From positions 1-33,511 of the forward strand of contig CACIJH010000014.1 of NCBI GenBank assembly GCA_902586905.1: a DNA stretch of 33,511 bases. Direction: 5' to 3'. Origin of the DNA: an uncultured Bacteroidota bacterium. Its GTDB lineage: Bacteria; Bacteroidota; Bacteroidia; Flavobacteriales; Flavobacteriaceae. The translations under genes were made by a program, and so were the position numbers. Numbering within the stretch: position 1 is the first letter of the stretch; each line of letters begins with the position of its first letter. Shown here one piece after another: positions 9,781 to 18,807 of this stretch. The notes beneath the pieces are model-generated. The model saw only the letters and a list, made by a program, of their open reading frames with translations, was not told where the DNA came from and ran no database searches.

Positions 9781-11271
9781 ATGACAATTAGCTTTGAACT
9801 TTTCGGGATTCCAATACATTTGACCAGAAAAATTAGGGCTGTTTGGACGATACTACTGATGCTTGGTTCTACTTTAGTGTTTTCACAAAAAGAGATGAAC
9901 AACTCTTCTCCAAATTTCATTGTTATTTTAGTTGATGATCAAGGTTGGAGTGGGACTTCAGTTCAAATGAAAAAAGGTGATGCATCTTCAATGAGTGATT
10001 ATCATTACACGCCAAACTTAGAAAAACTAGCATCAAAAGGTATGCGTTTTTCCCAAGCCTATTCAACCTCTCCTGTGTGTGCACCTTCTCGATATAGTTT
10101 ACAATTTGGAAAAAGTGCAGCTAGACTCAATATGATAAGAGTCCAAATGAGCACTGATCACATTGATCACACAACTGAAATGACCATCCCTAAGATTTTA
10201 AAAAAAGTAAACCCAAAATACGTCACTGCTCATTTTGGTAAATGGGGGATGGGTATCAGCAATTCAAAAATGGGGATTAATTTCGGGGTTCATCCGTCAG
10301 TACTTGGATATGATTACTCTGATGGTAAAACAGCAAATAGGGACGGAGGTTTTCAACCACCCGAGTGGAAATTCTCTACATCGGAAGATCCAAAAAAAAT
10401 CTACTCTCTAACACAGCGATCTCTTGCTTTTATTGAGCAGCAAGCAAAATCAAAAAATCCTTTTTACTTGCAACTGTCTCATTATGCTGTCCACTCAAAT
10501 ATTCAGTCCACAAAACGATCTTTGGAGAAATATGAGAAAAAAGATCAAGGGAAAATTCATAAGAATGCATATTTTGCTGCACTTACAGAAGACCTGGATG
10601 ATTCTGTTGGAATTCTACTCAACAAACTGCATGAGCTTGGTATCACAAATAATACCTATGTTATATACTGTTCGGATAATGGTGCAGTCCCAACACTACC
10701 ACCAAGAAGAAAATACAAACAAAGTTACAACTACCCTCTTAGCAGAGGCAAATGGGACGCAACAGAGGGTGGGATAAGAATCCCTTTTATTGTTTCAGGA
10801 CCAAATATCAAACCCAATACATTTTCTGATATTCCTGTTTCATTAACTGATATTCTACCCACAATTGCAGATTTATCTGGATACAGTCTTCGAGGACAAA
10901 TGAAAACAATTGATGGTGGTAGCATGAAAAAAGTATTATTTAACTCTGGCAATGGGAAAGTTAAAAGACAGGATAATGGATTTTATTTTCATGTTCCATA
11001 CAGAAATTACATCGCATTTGGGAGGCCTCACTCATCCATTATAATAGGCCCTTATAAGCTCATTAAGTTTTATGATAATGGTGAGCTAAACTTATTTGAC
11101 CTTTCTAGTGATATTGGAGAGCAAAATAATCTTGCTGAAGAGTTTCCAAAAAAAGCAAAAAAACTAGAATCCAAAATGGAGGACTACTTTAAGAAGCACA
11201 AAACGGTGAAGTGGGGAAAAGGAATAGATTGGAAATTTAAATCTATCCAAGAAATCAATTCGTTTTACTAA
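9781..11271 (+). CDS. S1 sulfatase, arylsulfatase A-like (CAPSR)
   Basis: A 496-residue secreted sulfatase. It starts after a 36-bp gap and has a long N-region before the hydrophobic signal core (about residues 20-35, ending VFSQ), so a start further in at Met27 is possible. VDDQGWSG is the first metal block. The formylglycine motif is CAPSR with Cys100, and HFGKWGMG provides the conserved Lys region. SDNGA replaces the usual DHG, as in arylsulfatase A-like subfamilies. It is the last gene of the plus-strand run, and its 3' end overlaps the convergent sulfatase by 17 bp. The sulfatase assignment is firm; I could not place the subfamily. The substrate is presumably another sulfated position on the same glycan (inference). 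Confidence 0.92.
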   Translation: MTISFELFGIPIHLTRKIRAVWTILLMLGSTLVFSQKEMNNSSPNFIVILVDDQGWSGTSVQMKKGDASSMSDYHYTPNLEKLASKGMRFSQAYSTSPVCAPSRYSLQFGKSAARLNMIRVQMSTDHIDHTTEMTIPKILKKVNPKYVTAHFGKWGMGISNSKMGINFGVHPSVLGYDYSDGKTANRDGGFQPPEWKFSTSEDPKKIYSLTQRSLAFIEQQAKSKNPFYLQLSHYAVHSNIQSTKRSLEKYEKKDQGKIHKNAYFAALTEDLDDSVGILLNKLHELGITNNTYVIYCSDNGAVPTLPPRRKYKQSYNYPLSRGKWDATEGGIRIPFIVSGPNIKPNTFSDIPVSLTDILPTIADLSGYSLRGQMKTIDGGSMKKVLFNSGNGKVKRQDNGFYFHVPYRNYIAFGRPHSSIIIGPYKLIKFYDNGELNLFDLSSDIGEQNNLAEEFPKKAKKLESKMEDYFKKHKTVKWGKGIDWKFKSIQEINSFY

Positions 11272-12808
11272 ATTTTCTTTTCATAAGATTAAATCTAGGT
11301 TCAAACCAAGGTTGAACATTATCGAGTTGCCTTCCAAGGCCTTCTGGATATTCTTGTGCATCACTAACTCTTTTTTCAAGAACTTTTTTTAGCGAATCGA
11401 GAACCTTAGTGTATTGCTGATCATTTACCAAATTTATTAGTTCGTCACGATCGTATTCGTGATCATATAGTTCGTACTTAAAAAGGTTATTATGACTCCA
11501 GCGATTTAATCGGTATCTTTTTGTTTTTATAGAATATCCTTGTGCCATTCCTTCAGGAGTTCTGACTAAAAGCTCTGTCAGAGCGCTATTTCTGATCGGA
11601 GTTTTAGACCCTTTGAAATAGGGATGTAAACTTTTGCCACGTACAAAATCTGGTGTTTCCATTTGAAGCAATTCCATAATTGTCGGATACAAATCAACAA
11701 GTTCAACAGGTTCATTTATGGGACCTAAACCACTGGATATTCCAGGGCCTGAAAAAATTAAGGGAACTCTTGTTGCATGTTCGAATAGTGTTTGCTTTTG
11801 CCAATGTCCATGCTCTCCAAGATGATAGCCATGATCAGATGTAAAGACAACTATTGTTTTTTTATCCAAACCTGTTTTTTTGAGTTTATCCAACACCCGA
11901 CCGATTTGAGCATCCACAAAGCTAACAGTTGCATAATATGCTTGCTTGATTTCCTGTGCCAATTCAGGATCTAGGCCAACTTGTTCTTTTTTTCTACGTA
12001 CTGAAATTGCAGCTGGCTCTGGGATGGTTTTTAAATATTGACTTGAACTTTGTGGAACAGAAAAATCTTTATTTTTCTGTAATTCATAATATTTTTCAGG
12101 GGCAACAAAAGGTACGTGGGGTCGGTAAAAACCGAATGCCAAAAAGAAATTCTCACCACTCTTGGCAAATTCGTCTAGAAAGGCAATAGTGTTGGTTGCT
12201 CCAATTCCATCTGTTTGTTCTTCATCTTTACCAGAAGCCTTATGCCAGCTTAAAACACCTCCATTAAATCTTGGTTTGAGAAATGTTACTTTATGCTCTT
12301 CAATCTTATCTCTCCCATAAGGGTTTACTGTTCTATCCCAAGTATAATGATCATCATAACTGGCCGTCCCTATATCTCTTGGGTTATGGTAGTGATAAAC
12401 TTTACCAACTCTTATTGAATGATAATTCTCCATCCTGAATTTTTGACCCAAAGTAATCACATCAGGAATCGTTTGGCGCACATGAAGTCTGAGTTCTTTT
12501 GACTTTGTTTGATCTGGATATAGCCCTGTCATAAAAGAAACTCTAGAAGGGCCGCAAAGTGGATATTGAACGTGAGCATTTGTAAATAGCACGCCTTCAT
12601 TAGCAAGTTTGTCAATGTTGGGGGTATAAGCGAGGGAATCGCCATAGGCACCAATAGCACAATTTAAATCATCGGCTATGATGAGTAAAACATTAAATTT
12701 TTCAGAATTTTGAGCTAGATTAAATGTAGAGATTAAGAAAAATAATAATCCCAATAAAATAAACTTAAATCTATTTAAATAATTCCAAAAATTTTTAAAA
12801 TAGATCAC
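11255..12808 (-). CDS. S1 sulfatase, iduronate-2-sulfatase-like (CGPSR)
   Basis: A 517-residue secreted sulfatase on the opposite strand. The signal/anchor segment covers residues 14-33 (ending NLAQ). IIADDLNC is the first metal block, and CGPSR with Cys85 is the formylglycine motif. RPHVPF and SDHGYHLGEHGHWQK are typical of the S1_7 (iduronate-2-sulfatase-like) group. The start is GTG at 12808, overlapping the stop of the upstream GH128-like gene as GTGA, so the two are translationally coupled. Its 3' end overlaps the plus-strand sulfatase by 17 bp. It resembles the sulfatase half of the fusion and the 4413 sulfatase, giving three S1_7-like copies in one locus. Enzyme class is secure; substrate position is unknown. 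Confidence 0.92.
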   Translation of the reverse strand: MIYFKNFWNYLNRFKFILLGLLFFLISTFNLAQNSEKFNVLLIIADDLNCAIGAYGDSLAYTPNIDKLANEGVLFTNAHVQYPLCGPSRVSFMTGLYPDQTKSKELRLHVRQTIPDVITLGQKFRMENYHSIRVGKVYHYHNPRDIGTASYDDHYTWDRTVNPYGRDKIEEHKVTFLKPRFNGGVLSWHKASGKDEEQTDGIGATNTIAFLDEFAKSGENFFLAFGFYRPHVPFVAPEKYYELQKNKDFSVPQSSSQYLKTIPEPAAISVRRKKEQVGLDPELAQEIKQAYYATVSFVDAQIGRVLDKLKKTGLDKKTIVVFTSDHGYHLGEHGHWQKQTLFEHATRVPLIFSGPGISSGLGPINEPVELVDLYPTIMELLQMETPDFVRGKSLHPYFKGSKTPIRNSALTELLVRTPEGMAQGYSIKTKRYRLNRWSHNNLFKYELYDHEYDRDELINLVNDQQYTKVLDSLKKVLEKRVSDAQEYPEGLGRQLDNVQPWFEPRFNLMKRKFSKTN

Positions 12809-13872
12809 TTCTTAACAATTAATTTGTAAAATGATTTGTTTGATTCATTGATTAATTCGGTATAATAGACACCTCTGTTTAAATCAGATATATCTAATTG
12901 AGTTTTAATATTTTTTCTTACTAGAACTTCCCCATTTAAATTAAAAATACTTACTGTAAAGCTAGAATTTTCTGAATCAATATAAATTAAATTTTTTGAG
13001 GGGTTAGGATATATTGTTATCACGTCATTTTTCTTATTCTTACTTGAAAGTGCATTATTTAGATTGTGACTCGCATAATACTCACCCAAAGTTGTTAGCT
13101 GATTATTTTCATCAATGATATCAGCAGTTTGTAGCATTGGGTATTTATCATTGTTGGCATTTGGATCGAACCAAGAATAACGTTTAACATAATCCAATTC
13201 ATGTAATTCATTTAATACATTTTCCATAAATGTTAGTACATAACTTTCTGAGTATATGTTTGGGTTATTTATTGTCGCATTAGTGTCTCTTACTGCAAAT
13301 TCAGTTATCCAAATAGGCTTTCCATAGGTTTGATAAACCTCTTCTACAAGTTCAATGAATTTGGTTGGATTATTTTTATGATAAACATGAATAGCAACGA
13401 AATCCACTCTCAGGTTTTGACTACTTGCTGCTTGCATAAAATCTCTCATCCACTCATTAAGTGGAGCTGAGGTTACAGGGCTAGATATGGGAACATTTAA
13501 TGTTTCAATTAACGGCCAAAGATCTACAACCTCATTTACTGACATATTCGATTGACTTTCTAGGTCAGGTTCATTAAACATCAGCACATTTTGGATCTTT
13601 CCTAAGCTCGCCAAGTTATTTAAATAATCTATTTTGTCTTGAGTAGCATTGTTTCTTCCCCAAATCATAGGTACAAACTCAATTTCATCTGGGTAGTTGT
13701 TTCTATACTCCCAATGCCATGAATAATGCCAATGAGGTTTTAGCTTTTCAAAACGCTCTTGCCAACTATTCTCATATCCAAGGTTAAAGGCTACCCCTTT
13801 TTTTAAATCTAAATTTTCTTGAGCAAAGAGATTAAAACAAACCAATATAAACGAAACCCTTATTTTTTTCAT
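12805..13872 (-). CDS. GH128-like glycosidase with T9SS sorting domain
   Basis: A 355-residue secreted protein with a signal peptide (residues 1-18, ending LFAQ). Its catalytic domain (about 22-265) resembles the PF11790/GH128 clan A fold. The likely acid/base is E101 in FNEPD and the likely nucleophile E191 in WITEFA; both tips are intact. Residues about 285-355 form a type A T9SS C-terminal sorting domain (YPNPS, FNLNGE, LNRGVYY, KLIVKK), so the enzyme should be exported to the cell surface. Known GH128 members cut beta-1,3-glucan, so it may attack laminarin-like or mixed-linkage material, or have drifted to the locus substrate (inference). It is the first gene of a two-gene minus-strand unit with the sulfatase. 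Clan assignment is good; activity is uncertain. Confidence 0.8.
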   Translation of the reverse strand: MKKIRVSFILVCFNLFAQENLDLKKGVAFNLGYENSWQERFEKLKPHWHYSWHWEYRNNYPDEIEFVPMIWGRNNATQDKIDYLNNLASLGKIQNVLMFNEPDLESQSNMSVNEVVDLWPLIETLNVPISSPVTSAPLNEWMRDFMQAASSQNLRVDFVAIHVYHKNNPTKFIELVEEVYQTYGKPIWITEFAVRDTNATINNPNIYSESYVLTFMENVLNELHELDYVKRYSWFDPNANNDKYPMLQTADIIDENNQLTTLGEYYASHNLNNALSSKNKKNDVITIYPNPSKNLIYIDSENSSFTVSIFNLNGEVLVRKNIKTQLDISDLNRGVYYTELINESNKSFYKLIVKK

Positions 13873-14077
13873 ATTTTAAATCTAAAAAATAAATACTTCT
13901 TAACAGCAAATAATTAACCAATTATTGTTACGCATGTTGTTTAGTTATATTTTAGGAATTATTAAACCATTTCAGTCATGAATTAATAATTATACAGAAA
14001 AATCTAATAATAATAGTTATATTAAACATAGTTACTAGTTTAGTATATTAATAAATGTAAATTCTAACATCTATCTG
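13873..14077. promoter_or_regulatory. Divergent intergenic region
   Basis: These 205 very AT-rich bases separate the divergent GH128-like and DUF1800 genes and must carry promoters for both. I see only imperfect TAnnTTTG-like matches, for example a TATATTTT near 13945, and no clear operator. No RNA gene or small ORF is supported here. Confidence 0.4.
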
Positions 14078-15886
14078 ATGGCAATATTAGCTGAACATTT
14101 AGGGGCACTTGATAAAAGATTGGCAAAACATTTGTTACGTCGTGCTTGCTTCCAATACTCCAAATCACAGTTGGATCAAATGATTGGAAAAACACCATCG
14201 GAGATTATAGACGCGATATCAATTTCGAAATCCTACTCTTGGATGTGGCCAAATGACCCAATTACCAATAATGCGAACACTAATTGTGCCGACATTCAAG
14301 ATGGTTATTGGCTCAACAATTCTAATTGGAACTATTTTTCATATAAATGTAGGCAAGTACCCAAACGAGGCATGGTAGCAGGTTGGTGGTGGTACAATGC
14401 CATCAAACAAAACACCCTTATTGACAAACTCACTTGGTTTTTGTTTACCACATTTACGGTGTCCAAAGATGATGGTGCAGGCAAATCAGCTCATTTCTTT
14501 GATTACCTCAATCTGCTTCAATTTTACGCTGACAAAAGCGTAAAAGACCTCGCCAGAAAAATCACCTTTGACAATAGCATGCTCTATTATCTCGACAATG
14601 GTGATAACAACAATAACAACCCCAATGAAAATTATGCTCGTGAGTTTTTGGAGCTTTTCACCATCGGCAAAGGTCCTCAAGTGGCTGAAGGAGACTATAC
14701 CAACTACACCGAACACGATGTGATTCAGGCGGCTAGGGTGTTCTCGGGAATAAAATTTAAACGAGATAGAGACAATCCTGATTTAGATACAATCAAACAG
14801 CCTCATTATCCCAACGGGATACCTATGGGCTACATTAATGTGAACAAGCATGATTCGGGTAATAAAACCTTTAGCTATGCTTTTAACAATCAAGTAATAA
14901 CTGGAGGAAATTCGGAGTCAGCTATAGAAACAGAGCTTGATGACTTTGTTGATATGGTTTTTGACAAATTGGAAACTGCCAAAAACTACGTTCGCAAAAT
15001 GTATCGCACGTTTGTGCGAAGTGAATGGGATCAAGAAGTCGAGGACGATATCATCACCCCACTTGCACAACAGCTACAAAGCAATGGTTATAACCTGTTG
15101 GAAGTTCTGAGAACCTTATTGAAATCAAAACATTTTTTTGATTTGGATGATACTGATTCCACCAACGAAAATATAGGGGGAATTGTTAAAAATCCATTGC
15201 AGTTTTTCAATGAGTTAATCACATTGCTTGAGGTTGATATCCCCAATCCCGATACACCACAAGTCGCGCAAGGGAGCTCTTGGGACACTTCAAATGAAAA
15301 CTTTAGGTTTTACCTATTTTGGTGGAATTTTTGTCACAATACATTTTTTGGTTTCACTGGAATGAGTCTGTTTGCCCCATCTACAGTTGCGGGCTATCCG
15401 GGCGATTATCAACCTCCCACATATGATAGGGCATGGTTTAATTCGAATAACATCGTTGCTAGATATAACACTATCATGTCACTGATCGGTAGTACGTATA
15501 ATGACAATAAGGGGAACGGAAACAATCGTATTCAAGGCCTTCAAACAGCCAATAATGGCGGCACCTATTATGCCCGAATTTGGACTAGTTTTGACAGCAC
15601 CACATTCATCACCAACAACATCTCTAGTCCTGTAAGTGCTGATACTATTGTTCAAGAGCTATCAGATTTATTTTATTGTGAATCTGTAGACGCCAGCAGA
15701 CTTGCTTATTTCAAAAAATCATTGATACATGATGGAGAGGTTAACTACATTTGGTATGATGCATGGACAGCCTATACCAATACCAATGATCCCGTGGCTG
15801 CTGAAGATGCAGCGGTTTTTATAAAAAACAGACTTGATAGTTTGCTTACAAGAATGATCAATGCTGCAGAATTTCAACTCATGTAA
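14078..15886 (+). CDS. DUF1800 family protein
   Basis: A 602-residue protein of the DUF1800 family, recognised by the N-terminal HLLRRACF block (about residues 18-26), the central NYAREFLELFTIG segment and its position directly before a DUF1501 gene. The function of the family is unknown. No signal peptide is visible: in-frame sequence upstream of the ATG reaches a stop at 14036 without adding one. Its DUF1501 partner carries a twin-arginine signal, so export as a complex is conceivable (inference). The next gene starts 9 bp after the stop, so the two are almost certainly co-transcribed. Their place between GH128/sulfatase and GH10/FGE genes suggests a part in handling the same glycan, but no catalytic motif supports a specific reaction. 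Confidence 0.85.
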   Translation: MAILAEHLGALDKRLAKHLLRRACFQYSKSQLDQMIGKTPSEIIDAISISKSYSWMWPNDPITNNANTNCADIQDGYWLNNSNWNYFSYKCRQVPKRGMVAGWWWYNAIKQNTLIDKLTWFLFTTFTVSKDDGAGKSAHFFDYLNLLQFYADKSVKDLARKITFDNSMLYYLDNGDNNNNNPNENYAREFLELFTIGKGPQVAEGDYTNYTEHDVIQAARVFSGIKFKRDRDNPDLDTIKQPHYPNGIPMGYINVNKHDSGNKTFSYAFNNQVITGGNSESAIETELDDFVDMVFDKLETAKNYVRKMYRTFVRSEWDQEVEDDIITPLAQQLQSNGYNLLEVLRTLLKSKHFFDLDDTDSTNENIGGIVKNPLQFFNELITLLEVDIPNPDTPQVAQGSSWDTSNENFRFYLFWWNFCHNTFFGFTGMSLFAPSTVAGYPGDYQPPTYDRAWFNSNNIVARYNTIMSLIGSTYNDNKGNGNNRIQGLQTANNGGTYYARIWTSFDSTTFITNNISSPVSADTIVQELSDLFYCESVDASRLAYFKKSLIHDGEVNYIWYDAWTAYTNTNDPVAAEDAAVFIKNRLDSLLTRMINAAEFQLM

Positions 15887-15895
15887 TTTTTGATT

Positions 15896-17548
15896 ATGAA
15901 AAGAAGATCATTTGTCAAATTATCTGCCTCTGCCTCAGCTTTGGGATTGTTTCCATCTGAGCTTGGTGCTGCTTTAAAACTGGCAAACACCACACTCGAA
16001 TGTGATGTTTCGAATCGAAAAATTGTTCTCATCGAACTCAAAGGAGGAAACGATGGTCTCAATACCCTCATTCCTTATAATAACTACGACTATTACGCTG
16101 GGACTTTACGTCCAGACATCCACATACCAGTGCCTGACTACAACAATTTGGTAGTAGACGCACTAAATACTGGTTCGAACAAAGACTTGGTATTCAATCC
16201 AGCACTTCTCACAGGCGCTAATGCAGGTTTTAAAGGGCTTTATCAGTCTGGTATGTTGCGTGTATTGCAATCAGTCGGATATCCATCTGCAAACAAAAGT
16301 CACTTTGCTTCGATAGACCTTTGGGCTACGGGCAACGATGGCAACAGTTGGGATAATGGCAAAGAAAGTGGTTGGCTGGGACGTTTTATGGAGGAGGCAT
16401 ACAGCAGTTTGTTACCTACCAATTTTCCTCTTGGAATTCAGTTGGGTTCAAGCAACACTTGGTTAGGTTTTCATGCTGAGCATGAGCATGGTATGGCACT
16501 CAATATAGAGGGACAAAATTCTCAAAATTTTTATACTGTTCTCAGTGGATTGGCAGGACAGGCACCTGACAACATTCCGCAAGGAACACACTATGGAAGT
16601 GAGCTCCAATACATCATAAATACAGATTCGGCTGCCAATACCTATGCAGCAGCCATCGAAGACGCATTCAATGCCAATGGTGCTGAAAACCTGGTTTCCT
16701 ACCCAGACACCGATCTCGCTGACCAACTCAAGACGGTTGCAAGACTGATACGAGGGGGAATTGAAACAAAAGTTTATATGGTTACCATTGGTGGGTTTGA
16801 CACCCATAATGTCCAAAATCAAGCCTCGGGTGATATCGATGGTAAACACACTGAACTTTTGACCGAACTCTCTGGAGCAGTTGATGCTTTTATGGCAGAT
16901 ATCAATGCTGATTCAATCGGAGATGATGTGGTTGGGCTTACTTTTTCTGAGTTTGGTCGCAAAGCCAAGCAAAATGGCAACTTAGGTACAGATCATGGAG
17001 AGATCGCTCCGATGTTTGTGTTTGGAAAACCAGTGCAGGGAGGAGTTTCAGGTGTAAACGTAGATTTGACAGAAGCTACCAATAATAACAACTGGCAGAT
17101 TAAAACAGTTCAGCACGATTATAGGCAAGTTTTTGCTACGCTGATGCAAGACTTTTTAGGTGCTGAAAATGCTGTCGTTGACAATGCTTTCTTCGACCTT
17201 ACGAATAATGAAAGTTTTTCTGCCAAAAAAATACAAGATGTTATAAAGCCAAGTCATTATGTAGATTCAACATGTTATGCTCTAAGTAATAATACTCCTA
17301 AGAGTGAAACTTTTTGGGCTGCATACCCAAATCCAGTTTATGACAAGCTTTTTGTTAACCCAATCACAAATAACACTCAAGTAAAATACGCCATACACAA
17401 CACGAATGGCAGGCATATTAAATCTGGAAATTTGGATATGCAACTTGGATATGCAGTGATCGATATGACTGCTTTACCTAAAGGGTTTTATTCAATAACA
17501 TTTAAAAGTGGTGAAATTCGTGAAACCAAAAAAATCATCAAGGCTTAA
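15896..17548 (+). CDS. DUF1501 family protein, Tat signal and T9SS tail
   Basis: A 550-residue DUF1501 protein. The ATG at 15896 is preferred over the TTG at 15890 because it puts a twin-arginine motif (KRRSFVK, residues 2-8) at the N-terminus, followed by a hydrophobic stretch. Family blocks are LKGGNDGLNTLIPY, the GGFDTH segment, and FSEFGRKAKQN followed by GTDHGE. Residues about 472-550 are a T9SS type A sorting domain (YPNPV, LPKGFYSI, KKIIKA). DUF1501 is, to my knowledge, placed in the alkaline phosphatase superfamily that also holds sulfatases, but no formylglycine CxPxR motif is present. A hydrolase or lyase role on a charged glycan is therefore only a hypothesis. It pairs with the DUF1800 gene upstream. 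Confidence 0.87.
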   Translation: MKRRSFVKLSASASALGLFPSELGAALKLANTTLECDVSNRKIVLIELKGGNDGLNTLIPYNNYDYYAGTLRPDIHIPVPDYNNLVVDALNTGSNKDLVFNPALLTGANAGFKGLYQSGMLRVLQSVGYPSANKSHFASIDLWATGNDGNSWDNGKESGWLGRFMEEAYSSLLPTNFPLGIQLGSSNTWLGFHAEHEHGMALNIEGQNSQNFYTVLSGLAGQAPDNIPQGTHYGSELQYIINTDSAANTYAAAIEDAFNANGAENLVSYPDTDLADQLKTVARLIRGGIETKVYMVTIGGFDTHNVQNQASGDIDGKHTELLTELSGAVDAFMADINADSIGDDVVGLTFSEFGRKAKQNGNLGTDHGEIAPMFVFGKPVQGGVSGVNVDLTEATNNNNWQIKTVQHDYRQVFATLMQDFLGAENAVVDNAFFDLTNNESFSAKKIQDVIKPSHYVDSTCYALSNNTPKSETFWAAYPNPVYDKLFVNPITNNTQVKYAIHNTNGRHIKSGNLDMQLGYAVIDMTALPKGFYSITFKSGEIRETKKIIKA

Positions 17549-17611
17549 TTGATTATAATATTTTTTAGGATGTATATCTGTTGTATGAAGTGGGTTATGA
17601 CCAAAAAAACC

Positions 17612-17619
17612 TACGTTTG
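17612..17619 (+). promoter_or_regulatory. -7 promoter element for GH10-FGE unit
   Basis: TACGTTTG matches the Bacteroidetes -7 consensus TAnnTTTG, about 50 bases before the GH10 start. The -33 TTG match is poor. It implies that the GH10 and FGE genes have their own promoter. Confidence 0.5.
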
Positions 17620-17668
17620 AGCTGTATGATTTAAAGAATGAATCACATTTCAATGTTTAAATAAGTTG

Positions 17669-18760
17669 ATGAATATTATTTTTTCCCTACACCTGTACAT
17701 GAGAAGTTTTTTTCTTTTTATAATTTTTATAGGTTTTGAAGCTGTAGCACAACAAACTGATGTACCTTCTCTACATCATAATGCTAATTTTCATATTGGC
17801 ACCTCAGTTCGTTTTGTCCCTTTTTCTAAAGACACTTTGGCTCAAAAAATACAGCAGCACCATTTTAATAGCTATACTGCAGGAAGCGACATGAAAATGT
17901 ATCAAATAACTCCTAAACCTGGCGTTTATCATTGGTCTCGTGTTGATAGCATCGTGGATTATGCAGTTAAAAACAATCAGCGTTTGTTTGGTCATAATTT
18001 AATCTGGCATAGTTCCACTCCCAAATGGGTCGAAAAAAAGGCTAAAAAAAATCCTGAGTGGTTGGATGGATTCATGAAAGAATACATCTCAACATATGTT
18101 GGGAGATATAAAGGAATTGTTGATGGATGGGATGTAGTTAACGAAGGTCTAAACACAAAAGGTCAGGGCTTAAGAACCGAAAGTATTTGGTTCAAATCAT
18201 TAGGAAAAAAGTATATAGAAAAGGCCTTTATATATGCCCATGCAGCAGACCCTGATGCTATTTTATTTTACAATGATTTCAATATTGAGAGAGACTCTCT
18301 CAAATTAGATTCCATGCTTGAAATGGTTTATGATTTTTTGGATAGAGGGGTGCCAATTTCTGGCATCGGTTTCCAAATGCATATCAGAATGGATATTCCA
18401 AATGAAATCATTGCAAGGTCTTTAAAAAAAGCTGCTGATACAGGTCTTCAAATTCATTTGTCTGAGGTTGATATTATTTTCAATACTCATGATGATTCTA
18501 AAGGAGGTGGAATTCAACTTTATGATCATTTGACTAAAGAAATGAAATTTGCTCAAGCACAGAAATATGCCGACTTGGTAAATATGTATCAAGATATTGT
18601 GCCAAAAGAACAGCAATATGGAATAACATTTTGGGGGTTTAATGATCGTGATACTTGGATTCGAAGGTTTTTTAAAATGAATGATTGGCCGACGATTTAC
18701 GACGATAATCTTTTACCAAAACCTGCTTTCTTTGGGTTTTTAAATGCCCTTAAAATATGA
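17669..18760 (+). CDS. GH10 endo-beta-1,4-xylanase, secreted
   Basis: A single-domain GH10 enzyme of 363 residues. The acid/base Glu is E159 in DVVNEG and the nucleophile E266 in HLSEVD, spaced 107 residues apart as expected for GH10. The substrate-binding segment GHNLIWHSSTPKW is near canonical, with Ser for the usual Gln. FQMH and the late WGFNDRDTW segment complete the barrel signatures. It should cut the backbone of xylan-like chains. The start is set at the ATG at 17669, which has an A-rich upstream sequence; the ATG at 17699 would give a shorter, equally good signal peptide ending AVAQQ. No T9SS tail or lipobox is visible, so it is probably periplasmic. Its stop overlaps an upstream ATG of the FGE frame. 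Confidence 0.94.
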   Translation: MNIIFSLHLYMRSFFLFIIFIGFEAVAQQTDVPSLHHNANFHIGTSVRFVPFSKDTLAQKIQQHHFNSYTAGSDMKMYQITPKPGVYHWSRVDSIVDYAVKNNQRLFGHNLIWHSSTPKWVEKKAKKNPEWLDGFMKEYISTYVGRYKGIVDGWDVVNEGLNTKGQGLRTESIWFKSLGKKYIEKAFIYAHAADPDAILFYNDFNIERDSLKLDSMLEMVYDFLDRGVPISGIGFQMHIRMDIPNEIIARSLKKAADTGLQIHLSEVDIIFNTHDDSKGGGIQLYDHLTKEMKFAQAQKYADLVNMYQDIVPKEQQYGITFWGFNDRDTWIRRFFKMNDWPTIYDDNLLPKPAFFGFLNALKI

Positions 18761-18807
18761 TAATTAATTTTACAACCATCACTCAAATTTTTATAATTTT
18801 GAATCTT

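Noticed and set aside
16463-16849. A 128-residue minus-strand frame inside the DUF1501 gene
   Set aside because: The plus strand has clear DUF1501 blocks; the antisense frame has no start context, promoter or recognisable motif.
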